This document shows positions 1 to 8,739 of a stretch of DNA of 45,791 nucleotides, in pieces. The notes beneath the pieces were generated by a model that saw nothing but the letters and a program-made list of their open reading frames with translations, searched no databases and was not told the DNA's origin. Numbering within the stretch: position 1 is the stretch's first letter; every line of letters starts with the position of its first letter. The stretch spans positions 1 to 45,791 of the forward strand of contig JAOULC010000023.1 of assembly GCA_029882215.1 (NCBI GenBank), read 5' to 3'. The position numbers were made by a program, and so were the translations under genes. This stretch comes from Gammaproteobacteria bacterium. Its GTDB lineage: Bacteria; Pseudomonadota; Gammaproteobacteria; SZUA-229.

Positions 1-1062
1 ATCCAGCACCAGTTTTTCGTCATCTTTGATGGGATAAACGGCCGGATCGAGTTTGATAAACAGGTACATCGCACCTTTGGGTTTTACGCAACTCACCCCC
101 GGAATCGCGTTAATCAGTTTATGGGCTAGGTCGCGTTGCTGGTATAGCCTGCCGGTCGGGGCTATCAGATCATTAATACTCTGATAACCACCGAGTGCGG
201 TCTGAATGGCGTGTTGTCCGGGGACATTGGAGCACAGGCGCATGGAGGCTAGTAGTTCGAGCCCTTCCAGATAATCGCTGGCGTGTTGTTTGCTGCCGCT
301 GATGACCATCCAGCCGGCGCGAAAACCGGCCACTCGATAGGATTTCGACAGGCCGTTGAAGGTAAGAAAAAGTACATCCTCTGCCAGTGAGGCGGTGGCA
401 ATATGTTCAGCTTGATCGTAGACGATCTTGTCATATATCTCGTCAGAGAAAACAATCAGCTCGTGCTTACGGGCCAGTTCGACCACACTCTCCAGTACCT
501 CTTTTGAGTAGACCGCACCGGTCGGGTTATTGGGGTTGATCAGCACGATGCCGCGGGTATTTTTGTTTATCTTTCTTTCGATATCCGCGAGGTCCGGTTG
601 CCAGTCGGTCTGTTCGTCGCACAAGTAATGTACTGGCTTGCCGCCGGCCAGGCTGACCGAAGCCGTCCACAGTGGATAATCAGGGGCAGGGATCAGGATC
701 TCATCGCCGTTGTCCAGCAGGGCCTGCATGGACATAACAATCAATTCACTGACACCGTTGCCGAGATAGATGTCATCGATTTCGACATTGTGGATATTTT
801 TCTGCTGGCAATATTGCATCACCGCCTTGCGGCCGGAAAAAATCCCCCGGGAATCGCTATAACCCTGGGAAATGGGCACATAGTGGATCATATCCCGGAC
901 GATCTCTTCCGGTGCGTCAAAGCCGAATGGCGCGGGATTACCGATATTGAGCTTGAGGATCTTATGACCCTCCTCCTCCATAATCTTTGCCTCGCGCAAG
1001 ACCGCCCCACGGATGTCGTAACAAACGTTATCCAGCTTGTGTGACTTGATAATCTTTTTCAT
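1..1062 (-). CDS. alaA: Alanine-synthesising aminotransferase AlaA, 3' end cut by the window edge
   Basis: PLP-dependent class I/II aminotransferase making alanine from pyruvate and glutamate in the cytoplasm. I translated the minus strand from the ATG at 1062: 354 codons run open to the window edge, against about 405 residues in E. coli AlaA, so roughly the last 50 residues are missing. Visible family motifs are NIGNPAPFGFDAP near the N-terminus, GNGVSELI, PAPDYPLWTA, NPNNPTGAVYS, and FNGLSKSYRVAGFRAGW, which carries the PLP-binding lysine. Similarity to E. coli AlaA is high along the whole visible length. No neighbour on this strand is close enough to suggest an operon. A short AT-rich leader precedes the start; I could not define a convincing promoter. 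Confidence 0.93.
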   Translation of the reverse strand, partial: MKKIIKSHKLDNVCYDIRGAVLREAKIMEEEGHKILKLNIGNPAPFGFDAPEEIVRDMIHYVPISQGYSDSRGIFSGRKAVMQYCQQKNIHNVEIDDIYLGNGVSELIVMSMQALLDNGDEILIPAPDYPLWTASVSLAGGKPVHYLCDEQTDWQPDLADIERKINKNTRGIVLINPNNPTGAVYSKEVLESVVELARKHELIVFSDEIYDKIVYDQAEHIATASLAEDVLFLTFNGLSKSYRVAGFRAGWMVISGSKQHASDYLEGLELLASMRLCSNVPGQHAIQTALGGYQSINDLIAPTGRLYQQRDLAHKLINAIPGVSCVKPKGAMYLFIKLDPAVYPIKDDEKLVLD

Positions 1063-1617
1063 TGCGTCACTTTTCTTAAGAACAAACTCGGGTTAAGTAT
1101 AAACGTTTTTACAATAATCGTTCTTTATAATTAATGATGCGCAAGCTTAAAAGCAATAGTATTATGCGTGTCGCCTCACTTCTTATCTGTTGAATTGTTT
1201 TATGCACAAAGTTTTATTGGTAACTAATAACCGGACATATATGGACGCCCCGATAATGTCCTGTTATGTAATGCTTTCATAGATTTCAATCACTTAGTGT
1301 ACAAACCAAATATTACATTTCTGCTCTTGTTTTGATTCAAAAAAATATGGATGCGCTATACCTGACGGCCATCTGTCTAAACATAAGCATCACTAAAGAC
1401 TAAAGCTGTGTTTCCTGTTTATGCTCTTTCTTTTTTTATGCTGTTTATGAAGGTAATTCACACTCCAGCTTTGATCTCACCCCCATCAGGTTTTTAAACA
1501 AAACATGAGTACATTTATCACGGGTACAAGATACAGGCAGAGTTGTTTTAGCCCTCTCGAATGCGAGTGGCCGGTTTTATCATTTGATTAATCAACTGCT
1601 TAATCTTTTTATGTTGT
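1063..1617. other. Intergenic gap with no recognised feature
   Basis: AT-rich 555-base gap between alaA and the EamA permease gene. No convincing ORF, RNA gene or T-tailed terminator was found on either strand. It presumably holds the alaA promoter and the 3' end of the permease transcript. Confidence 0.5.
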
Positions 1618-2508
1618 TTAATTTACTCTCTCAATTTCGCCTTCAGGCTGTCCACTTTCAATGCGCGAGCCTTCCAGCACTGCCGCACTAATGACCATTA
1701 TGCCGCCTATGATTTCATACGCTTTTAATTCAGTATTTGTTATCAGCGCCAGCGAAACAACCGCTGCTACCAGTTCCATGACGATGATAACGGCTGAGCG
1801 GCCCGCTTCCATTTGTGTGACAGCCCACTGCGTGCCGGTGGTTACCAGGGTTAACCAGACGGCTCCATATAGCATGGCGAATGGCACAGCATTGTTATCC
1901 GGCAATGTAATCTGCTCTGATATGGTCAGTATTAACACCATGGTTAATACCGTACAGCCTATAAAGGTTGATGCAATTTTACTCATGACCGGAATATCCT
2001 GAGTATAACGAAACAGGATGTTGGTGGAAGCCAGGCCAAAACCGGAGCCAATTGCCAGCAGGTCGATCCAGCTGATGCCTTGCCATGAAACATGCCAGAC
2101 ATCGAGGATGACATAGGCACCCGATAAACACAAAGCCACCGCAAGCATGCGCATGGGATCTATTTTTTCTTTCAGCACTATCCGCCCGCCCAGTACGCTC
2201 CAGACCGGTAGCATATAAAATAAAATCATCACCCGAATCACTTCACCATGGTAAATGGCGGCCTGAAACGCCACATTAGCAAAGCCACCGGAGATGGCAA
2301 TCATCAGCATATAGCTGAGTTTATTTTTCCAGCTGGCTCGTTGCTTTATTAACCACGGTAACAGCACCAGTGAACCGGATATAAATGCAAACAAAATTAA
2401 CAGCATGCTGTTAAGACCCATTTCATTCAGGCCTTTAAGTGCCAGCCATGTCAGACCCCAGCCAATAGAGCTTATTAACAGCACTGGCACTGCAAAACGT
2501 GAGTTCAT
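1618..2508 (-). CDS. EamA/DMT family inner-membrane permease
   Basis: A 296-residue very hydrophobic protein with about ten predicted membrane helices, the usual size and layout of the drug/metabolite transporter (EamA, RhaT-like) superfamily made of two five-helix repeats. The N-terminal helix (VPVLLISSIGWGLTWLALKG) has the glycine/tryptophan pattern typical of the family. The substrate cannot be read from sequence; relatives export amino acids or other small metabolites. The start at 2508 has a GGATAA-like site a few bases upstream. It is the third gene of a minus-strand run after the desaturase and hydrolase genes, 64 bases below the hydrolase gene, so co-transcription is possible. The C-terminal tail is short, charged and cytoplasmic-looking. 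Confidence 0.85.
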   Translation of the reverse strand: MNSRFAVPVLLISSIGWGLTWLALKGLNEMGLNSMLLILFAFISGSLVLLPWLIKQRASWKNKLSYMLMIAISGGFANVAFQAAIYHGEVIRVMILFYMLPVWSVLGGRIVLKEKIDPMRMLAVALCLSGAYVILDVWHVSWQGISWIDLLAIGSGFGLASTNILFRYTQDIPVMSKIASTFIGCTVLTMVLILTISEQITLPDNNAVPFAMLYGAVWLTLVTTGTQWAVTQMEAGRSAVIIVMELVAAVVSLALITNTELKAYEIIGGIMVISAAVLEGSRIESGQPEGEIERVN

Positions 2509-2572
2509 TTATTTATCCGTTATTTGTTGAGTGGTTCGTCATACTTATGTGCATGACGATTCACAGGACCGG

Positions 2573-3355
2573 TTATTCATAGTGCATGGGGAATGGATGA
2601 CACTGCCGGTAAAATTCAATATCGTGATTAGGCCATAATTGTGCACCGGTGTGAATAGCTATGTCTTTAAGTTTACGAATACTTTCAATCGCCATGTCTT
2701 CCCTGTTCTGCCAGCACAAACCGGGGGCGATTTCTTCCGTCAGGTTTTCCTGCAGATCGGCCGCATCTCCGGCCAGTATAATCGGCGGGCCCTTGGGCAA
2801 TTCTATCATCATCGACATGTGACCGGCCGTATGGCCCGGCGATTCGATGGCGCGCACACCCGGCAGCAGGTCATATTCGCCTGCCTGCATGCGCCAGTGA
2901 TAGTCGCCACTAAAGTCTTCTGCAAAATAGGCGTCATCAGCAGGCTGAAGTGCGGCCTGCATTTCTGCCTTGTGCACATGAATATCAGCATGACACATAT
3001 CTTTAAGACCACCGCCGTGATCAAAATGCAAATGACCGATAAACACCACATCCACATCGACAGGTAATAAGCCTAACTGTGCCAGACGGTTTTCCAGCTT
3101 TTGTTCTTCTGTCATTTGCGGCGGGCCAAACGGGAAGGCTTCGTTCTCGTAATAGTGTTTTCTTTTTAACGGCTCGTTTATTTTTTCATAGTCACAGCCG
3201 ACGTCATACAAAATACGGCCATTTGCTGTTTCTATTAAATACGCCAGTATCGGTGCTTCAATAAACTGGCCGTGACCGCGGTTTCGCGTTGATAATGTTT
3301 TTTCGTATTTGTGCGTGCCGGTTAATAGCGGCCAGAATTTTTTTACCTGTGTCAT
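2573..3355 (-). CDS. Metallo-beta-lactamase fold hydrolase, N-acyl homoserine lactonase-like
   Basis: A 260-residue MBL-fold protein. The zinc-binding set is complete: HLHFDHGG (HxHxDH), a further His in SPGHTAGHMS, the bridging Asp in LAGDAADLQEN, and the late His in WPNHDIEF. Length, the SPGHTAGH segment and the C-terminal layout resemble the AiiA/AttM family of lactonases that open N-acyl homoserine lactones, but substrates vary in this family and other esters or lactones are possible. No signal peptide, so a cytoplasmic enzyme. The start codon lies 2 bases after the stop of the upstream desaturase gene, which argues for translational coupling and a shared function, perhaps lipid- or acyl-linked. 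No luxI or luxR gene is visible in the window. Confidence 0.83.
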   Translation of the reverse strand: MTQVKKFWPLLTGTHKYEKTLSTRNRGHGQFIEAPILAYLIETANGRILYDVGCDYEKINEPLKRKHYYENEAFPFGPPQMTEEQKLENRLAQLGLLPVDVDVVFIGHLHFDHGGGLKDMCHADIHVHKAEMQAALQPADDAYFAEDFSGDYHWRMQAGEYDLLPGVRAIESPGHTAGHMSMMIELPKGPPIILAGDAADLQENLTEEIAPGLCWQNREDMAIESIRKLKDIAIHTGAQLWPNHDIEFYRQCHPFPMHYE

Positions 3356-3357
3356 AT

Positions 3358-4359
3358 TTAATGCGCCGTCAGAAATGAAACACCATCAACACCGATGAAT
3401 TGCTCCTGCATTTTTTTTACCGGCAGATTAATGGCATCTTCGTTGGTGATTCGTTGTACACGAAAACGATGATAACTTTTTATTAAAGCCTTAAATGACA
3501 ACACCTGACGGTCATCACTGGCGTACAGTTCATTGTGTAAAGCCGGTAATTGATACCAGGGCCGGCCCGGCTGTTGATGGTGTGCATTGTGATACGAAAA
3601 ATTTAAAACCAGTAAGTTTATCCACGGCTGTTTTACTGATAACAAATTAGAGTAGGTGTTTTTTTGTTCAAAATCACGGTCATATTTTTTCGCTTCGTCG
3701 CCGCGCTTTTGATCCAGCGTCTCATATAACTCATAGGTGTGCTGGTGCGCATCCATAAAACGCATGACGGTGAGAAACAGCAGATACGACAGTGAATAAT
3801 AAAATAAAACCGGCAATGAAATACTCGCCAGGTACGCAAAAAACAAACCGCGCAAAAATACAACCATGACAATACGTGAGCGAAGGTGCTTGCGATTGTC
3901 TTTTATAAATGGCAAAACAATTACAAGCGCATGCATTAGCAGCTCCATTGCCGGAATGTAACACCACTCTAAGGCCTGAATAACTTTTAACGTTTTTGGA
4001 TAATTTTTAAAACGCAGACGAAAATCAAACGACACCACATCGGCCTTATCAGTGTGATGGCGCACGTGTTTATGCCTCACATCATCATAATGACTGTAAC
4101 TGGCACCGCAGATCCACAGCAACAGCTCGGCTAACCAGCGATGATAACTGTTTTTACGAAACAGGCTGTTATGTGCACACTCATGTATTAAATAGGCAGC
4201 GATAATCATGCCATGCGCAAACACAATGACGCCGATGATATTCAGTGTGAAGACAGCAGAAAGCATTAACGCCAGACCAGCTACATAGCTGGCGAGAACA
4301 TAACTGATGGCCAGCAGGTTCGGCCACAGTGCATCGTTGTATCGAAATAAAGCAGGCAT
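3358..4359 (-). CDS. Membrane fatty acid desaturase family protein
   Basis: A 333-residue integral-membrane di-iron enzyme of the fatty acid desaturase/hydroxylase family. The three His boxes are present: HECAH (HxxxH) near residue 63, HKHVRHH near residue 95, and HNAHH near residue 258. Hydrophobic stretches lie between boxes 1 and 2 and between boxes 2 and 3, as expected for active-site residues on the cytoplasmic face. The substrate could be a fatty acyl chain, a carotenoid or another lipid; sequence alone does not decide. It is the first gene of a tight minus-strand run (2-base gap to the lactonase-like hydrolase). A GGTGG stretch precedes the ATG. Two short hairpin-forming direct repeats lie just upstream of the start. 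Confidence 0.87.
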   Translation of the reverse strand: MPALFRYNDALWPNLLAISYVLASYVAGLALMLSAVFTLNIIGVIVFAHGMIIAAYLIHECAHNSLFRKNSYHRWLAELLLWICGASYSHYDDVRHKHVRHHTDKADVVSFDFRLRFKNYPKTLKVIQALEWCYIPAMELLMHALVIVLPFIKDNRKHLRSRIVMVVFLRGLFFAYLASISLPVLFYYSLSYLLFLTVMRFMDAHQHTYELYETLDQKRGDEAKKYDRDFEQKNTYSNLLSVKQPWINLLVLNFSYHNAHHQQPGRPWYQLPALHNELYASDDRQVLSFKALIKSYHRFRVQRITNEDAINLPVKKMQEQFIGVDGVSFLTAH

Positions 4360-4372
4360 GTGAAGCCACCAG

Positions 4373-4416
4373 CGGGTCGTCCCGCACAGTTAACTTAGCA
4401 CTTCGGGTCGTCCCGC
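4373..4416. repeat. Two 13-base direct repeats, each a small hairpin, in the desaturase leader
   Basis: CGGGTCGTCCCGC occurs at 4373-4385 and again at 4404-4416. Each copy can fold as CGGG-TCGT-CCCG. They lie 14-57 bases upstream of the desaturase start codon, so they would be in the 5' leader or in an operator. Function unknown. Confidence 0.55.
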
Positions 4417-4641
4417 GTGCTTTGCTACCTTTGTAGCTGATTTATCAGGAGCAAATAACAGGCCATAAACCGTATCAGTTTATTATCTCTTGAATTTTTC
4501 AATATAAATCAGATACTTAGAAGTGGTCGTGTGAGTATCATAAGACTCTGCCAGCAACATGAAATGATTATCTGCGCACTCATTTGATGCAGACTATTTT
4601 ATTCTTATAGTGAAATTATCTGATATACTCCCGAACCGAAA

Positions 4642-4764
4642 GCGCCTGTAGCTCAGATGGGTGAGGCGAGTGCTTTAGACGAAACATAGTTTCGTATGAG
4701 CCGAACGCCAAAAATCTTCGATTTTTGGCTGGGGAAGCTGCATCAGTAGCGTGGGTGTTGCCCT
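4642..4764 (+). pseudogene. Decayed 5' tRNA-Arg copy interrupted by hairpin-rich sequence
   Basis: Bases 4642-4660 repeat exactly the first 19 bases of the intact tRNA-Arg at 4822. The match then breaks for about 90 bases and returns at 4755-4764 with GTGTTGCCCT, the anticodon-stem side of the tRNA. The interrupting part holds inverted repeats at 4680-4694 and 4707-4729 (stem GCCAAAAATC/GATTTTTGGC); another lies just beyond at 4765-4781. No complete cloverleaf can be drawn, so I read it as a non-functional tRNA remnant. Whether the hairpins came from an insertion or from decay is unclear. Confidence 0.6.
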
Positions 4765-4821
4765 ATCGTCTGCAAGACGATCAAAAACACAATCAAACTT
4801 TTTAATTGATTGACCAGATAT

Positions 4822-4898
4822 GCGCCTGTAGCTCAGATGGATAGAGTGTTGCCCTCCGAAGGCAAAGGTCACAGGTTCGACTCCTGTCAGGCGCGCCA
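4822..4898 (+). tRNA. tRNA-Arg, anticodon CCG
   Basis: A complete cloverleaf including encoded CCA. The acceptor stem pairs GCGCCTG with CAGGCGC, followed by discriminator G and CCA at 4896-4898. The D-arm begins with TAGCTCAGATGGATAGAG. The anticodon arm is TTGCC-CTCCGAA-GGCAA, giving anticodon CCG, which reads CGG arginine codons. The T-arm is ACAGG-TTCGACT-CCTGT. Remnant copies of the same tRNA lie about 180 bases upstream and 120 bases downstream. Confidence 0.96.
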
Positions 4899-5017
4899 TC
4901 TTCACTACCCTTACTTTAGCTTCACGAAGTAAAGATAACCAGAGTGCTGTGCACTTATAATTTACGTGTCCCCTTCGGCAATTGCTCCTGCATTGCTCTA
5001 CCACCTACATCCCTGTA

Positions 5018-5053
5018 GGCGACACAGGGTACTACACTCCTGTCAGAGTGCCA
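5018..5053 (+). pseudogene. Decayed 3' tRNA-Arg copy (T-arm and CCA end)
   Basis: ACTCCTGTCAG at 5036-5046 matches 4880-4890 of the intact tRNA-Arg, and GCCATCTTCACTA at 5050-5062 matches 4895-4907, including the CCA end and flanking bases. The T-loop is altered (CACAGGGTACTACACTCC) and the acceptor strand is damaged. With the 5' remnant upstream, the intact gene is flanked by one broken front half and one broken back half. Confidence 0.55.
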
Positions 5054-5069
5054 TCTTCACTATTCAGCG

Positions 5070-8000
5070 TTAGCTGCTGTCTTCGAAACCCCAGGGTGAG
5101 TTTGCCAGCCAAACATCCAGCTCTTCTACGGGTAGCGGACGACTCATATGATAACCCTGGGCAATATCGCATCCCAGTACCACGAGTGTATCCAAAATAT
5201 CCTGATCTTCCACACCTTCGGCAACAACTTTCAGCCCCATGTTTTGCGCAAGTTCGATGGTTGAACGCACAATCACTGCATCATCATCATTGGTGGTTAA
5301 ACCAAACACAAAGGACTGGTCAATTTTTAACTCACTGACCGGCAGTTTTTTCAGATAGGCCAGCGACGAATAGCCGGTACCGAAATCATCAATCGATAGT
5401 TTGAAACCTATATTATGTAGCTGAGTCAGTATGCTCAGTGCTGTTTCCGGTCTGGACATGATGGCCGATTCAGTGACCTCCAAAGTGAGTTGCGCTGGAC
5501 TGACATTATAGCTATCAAGCAGTTTTTCTATATCGCCAGGTAGGTTGACATCGATCAGGTTACGGGCGGACAGGTTGACCGCAATCGTCAAATCTATACC
5601 CGCTTCAGTCCAGCGTTTGACTTGTCTGATCGCATCTTCCAGTACCCAGTGCGTAAAGGGCTGGATCAGTCCCGACTTCTCGACCATTGGTATGAACTCA
5701 TCGGGGGGGATTATTCCTTCACTGGGATGTGGCCAGCGTGCCAGTGCCTCAACACTCGTGATTCGCCCTGTCTTCAGATCGATTTGCGGCTGGTAATACA
5801 ATACCAGCTCCATCTTCTCGATCGCCTGACGCAGTTCGCCAAGCAGCTTTAGCCGCCGCAGAGTGTATGGATTACCTTCATGGTTGTATACACTGAACCC
5901 TGTAGACTCATTCTTCGCCACGTGCATGGCAATATCTGCATGTTGCAATAGTAAAGCCGGCTCATCGCCATGTTCCGGATACAGTGCAATGCCTATCGCT
6001 GCTTCGACCTCTAGTGAAATATCTTCAATGTTAACCGGCAGCTCAAACTGTTGCTGAATCTTGCCAACAGCAATATCGACCTGCTGCATACTCACACCCG
6101 GCAATATAATGGCATATTCATCACCACCCAGACGCGCTAAGGTATCTGACTCGCGTAATGTCTTTTGCAAACGACTGGCCACCTCCTGCAACACAAAGTC
6201 GCCGGCACCATGCCCAAGAATGTCATTAACCTCTCTCAAGCGCATCACATCTATTGTCAGCACGGCCAGTGCAGAGGCACCCCTGCGTGCCGCTTTCAGA
6301 GCATATATCAGACGGTCCTGAAACAGGGAACGATTGGGCAAACCTGTCAGGGTATCGTGCAAGGCCTTGTGTTCAAGGTTTGAGATATACTGCTTGCGCT
6401 CGCTGATATCCTGGGTAATGGCGATAAACACTGGTGGCGTTTCTGTCGCCGAGAACTGCAGGTGTATTTCCACCGGGTAATGGCTACCATCCTTGCGCTG
6501 ATGCTCAGTTTCGAAAATGACTTGCGATTCCTCACCTCGCTGTAGTGGTCCAAGCAGTGCTTCAAATTGGCCTGGGGTAAATCCTGGATTCAGGTCTACC
6601 GGTGTTATCTCTTTCAGTTCATCCATGGAGTAGCCGAGATTCCGGCATGCCCCGTTACTGACATCGACGAAATGTAAGTTATTGGCTTCAAAAACATATA
6701 CCTCGCTCCATGAATCCTCAAGGATTCGACCCAGCCGCGACGACAGGATCACAGCCAGTTTTCGTTCGGTAATATCTGTCATGACTCCGTATATGGCTGT
6801 CGTATGACCTTCGATGTCTTTGTCGATATGAGCACGGTCCTCAAACCAGCGAAATGCCTGGCCATCCTTATGCCACATGCGATATTCAATACAGAGGTCG
6901 CCTCCGCTATTATCCAGAGCAGATTGCCGTTGTTTGATCACCTGTTTTCTGTCTTCGTCGTGAATGCTTGCGCTCCATTGCTCAGGGTCCGCCACAAATT
7001 CTTCCGGAGCAAAGCCCAGAATTCGTGTTAAGGCAGGGCTGACGAAGGTGGCAGTAAAATTATTCGCTGCACTAGCCGTGTAAATAATGTCTGGCACAGC
7101 CTCTACCACACGGCGAAGATCTTCTTCACTTTTGCGCAGCATATTCTCAGCGCGTATGGCCTCACTGTCCCGTTGTTCGAGTGAAATGGCCATCTGATTG
7201 AATTCACGACCGAGTTCAGAGATTTCATTGCTACTATCAGATACGTTAACACGCGCACCTAAATTCCCCGACGCCAGTCGCCGTGTGATGATAAGCAGCT
7301 CCATGAGTTGCCGCAAAATCATTGCGTGACTGCCATACCATGCCAACAGGAGCACCAGCCCGATCACCAATAAAAAGATAACGAGGTTGCGAGCCATAAT
7401 GGCATTAGCTTCGGCATAGATCAGCTTCAGCGGAACGCCGAAGCTGATATAAATCTCTTTCCCACTCGGAAAATCCTTTAGGGTGGTGAAACTATGAAGT
7501 CGCTTCACACCATCCAAGCCAGTGATTTCTGCCGTGCCTTTACCCCCTAATACATCCATCGCTTTGACAAGTAGCGTGTTCTTGACCGATGAACCAATTT
7601 TGACAGCCGACGCAGGATATTGCGCAAGCAGGGTATGTGTAGTGTGATCAATCACATTGACCACGCTACCTTGTGGCAATTCAAATTCATCGCTCTGCTT
7701 TTTTATCCAGCTCAAGGGCAGTGAAGTAAAGAGCACGGCCTTTAACTGTTTGTTGTTATTGAAGACGGGGTAGGAAAAAACCAGTACGGCCGAGTTGGTA
7801 ATCCGCCCAACCTGATAATCGCCGATAGAAAACTCACGGCTTTTCAGCGTACGCTGGAAGTAAGAACGATCGCTCGCATTAACCCGCTCTTTCATTGGAA
7901 TGGCACTGCACGATATGTCACCGTCCAGCTCTATTACACCAAAATTGGCATAGGATCCGGTCTCGGCTAATAGCGTTCCCATAAAACTGTTGCAACTGGC

Positions 8001-8249
8001 GGCATCACCGTCTTTGACTTGCGGGACTTGTGCCAGCATAGATAGCAACTGACGCGTTTGCTTTACCAGTCTTTGCTGCTCGGCCGCCGCCATCAGCACA
8101 AGATACGTGGTATCCCGCCGGACTTCATCGGCGGCATGATTTCGCAGCTCCAGCCCTGAATAAATCAGCAAAATGATCAGTGGGATGGCGCCCAGAAGCA
8201 CGAGTAAAATCAGACGTGTACGTAAACCGGAAAAAAACAGGGGGCTCAT
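5070..8249 (-). CDS. Cache-HAMP-PAS-PAS-GGDEF-EAL cyclic-di-GMP turnover protein
   Basis: A 1059-residue inner-membrane sensor. Order: N-terminal helix (about 11-31), periplasmic double-Cache-like domain (about 40-280), second helix (about 286-305), HAMP, two PAS domains (about 375-495 and 505-620), GGDEF (about 628-790) and EAL (about 805-1050). The diguanylate cyclase signature is GGDEY at about 708-712, preceded by RESD, an RxxD feedback I-site. The phosphodiesterase domain has EALARW, DDFGTGYSSL, KIDQSFV and EGVEDQ. Both catalytic halves therefore look intact, and net output cannot be predicted. It probably senses a periplasmic ligand and, through PAS, a redox or cytoplasmic cue. It faces away from the kinase gene across a 490-base gap, so the two may be regulated together. 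Confidence 0.93.
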   Translation of the reverse strand: MSPLFFSGLRTRLILLVLLGAIPLIILLIYSGLELRNHAADEVRRDTTYLVLMAAAEQQRLVKQTRQLLSMLAQVPQVKDGDAASCNSFMGTLLAETGSYANFGVIELDGDISCSAIPMKERVNASDRSYFQRTLKSREFSIGDYQVGRITNSAVLVFSYPVFNNNKQLKAVLFTSLPLSWIKKQSDEFELPQGSVVNVIDHTTHTLLAQYPASAVKIGSSVKNTLLVKAMDVLGGKGTAEITGLDGVKRLHSFTTLKDFPSGKEIYISFGVPLKLIYAEANAIMARNLVIFLLVIGLVLLLAWYGSHAMILRQLMELLIITRRLASGNLGARVNVSDSSNEISELGREFNQMAISLEQRDSEAIRAENMLRKSEEDLRRVVEAVPDIIYTASAANNFTATFVSPALTRILGFAPEEFVADPEQWSASIHDEDRKQVIKQRQSALDNSGGDLCIEYRMWHKDGQAFRWFEDRAHIDKDIEGHTTAIYGVMTDITERKLAVILSSRLGRILEDSWSEVYVFEANNLHFVDVSNGACRNLGYSMDELKEITPVDLNPGFTPGQFEALLGPLQRGEESQVIFETEHQRKDGSHYPVEIHLQFSATETPPVFIAITQDISERKQYISNLEHKALHDTLTGLPNRSLFQDRLIYALKAARRGASALAVLTIDVMRLREVNDILGHGAGDFVLQEVASRLQKTLRESDTLARLGGDEYAIILPGVSMQQVDIAVGKIQQQFELPVNIEDISLEVEAAIGIALYPEHGDEPALLLQHADIAMHVAKNESTGFSVYNHEGNPYTLRRLKLLGELRQAIEKMELVLYYQPQIDLKTGRITSVEALARWPHPSEGIIPPDEFIPMVEKSGLIQPFTHWVLEDAIRQVKRWTEAGIDLTIAVNLSARNLIDVNLPGDIEKLLDSYNVSPAQLTLEVTESAIMSRPETALSILTQLHNIGFKLSIDDFGTGYSSLAYLKKLPVSELKIDQSFVFGLTTNDDDAVIVRSTIELAQNMGLKVVAEGVEDQDILDTLVVLGCDIAQGYHMSRPLPVEELDVWLANSPWGFEDSS

Positions 8250-8739
8250 TTATCAGAGCCAATGAAGATGAAAAAAATAACACCAATACTTTGGATAACA
8301 GTAGAGACAAAGTGGCCGTGAGAAATTATGTACTGCAAAGTGCCAGATGAGATTCGCACTAAAGTATTAGCATTCTGTGCGCCCTGACAAAATAATACCC
8401 TGCTTACTTCCATGCCAACCATCCACTATCCCCAAGTATTTTTAATACTAGACGAAACAACACGATTTTCAACTACCTGAATTCAATAGCTGGAAATATC
8501 TACTAAACTAATGAGATAACCAAATTAAAGGTTAATTTTTTCAACACTGTTTGCATAAGCTGAGTGCCCGAGCACTTAACTCATATAATTTTACTGCACA
8601 CTGCCGGATATTTTTTAGACAAAAAGCAACTGCTTTCTGTGATTTGAAATTGACTGGCTATTGGTATTTATTTTCAAGCGGCCAAATTCACAAAGCTTAT
8701 GGTACACTTGAATTCAGCATCACTTAGTCAACTTTATTT
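8250..8739. other. Divergent intergenic region with no defined element
   Basis: A 490-base AT-rich gap between the divergently transcribed GGDEF-EAL and histidine kinase genes. It must hold promoters for both. TTGACT at 8650-8655 is a possible -35 box for the kinase gene, but no well-spaced -10 box goes with it. No RNA gene or terminator was recognised. Confidence 0.4.

Noticed and set aside
598-1044. A 148-codon plus-strand frame
   Set aside because: It lies wholly antisense to alaA, whose translation is strongly conserved.
4675-5004. A 109-codon minus-strand frame with MARLTGVEPVTFAFGGQHS
   Set aside because: It is the antisense reading of the tRNA-Arg and its flanks, a well-known false gene pattern.
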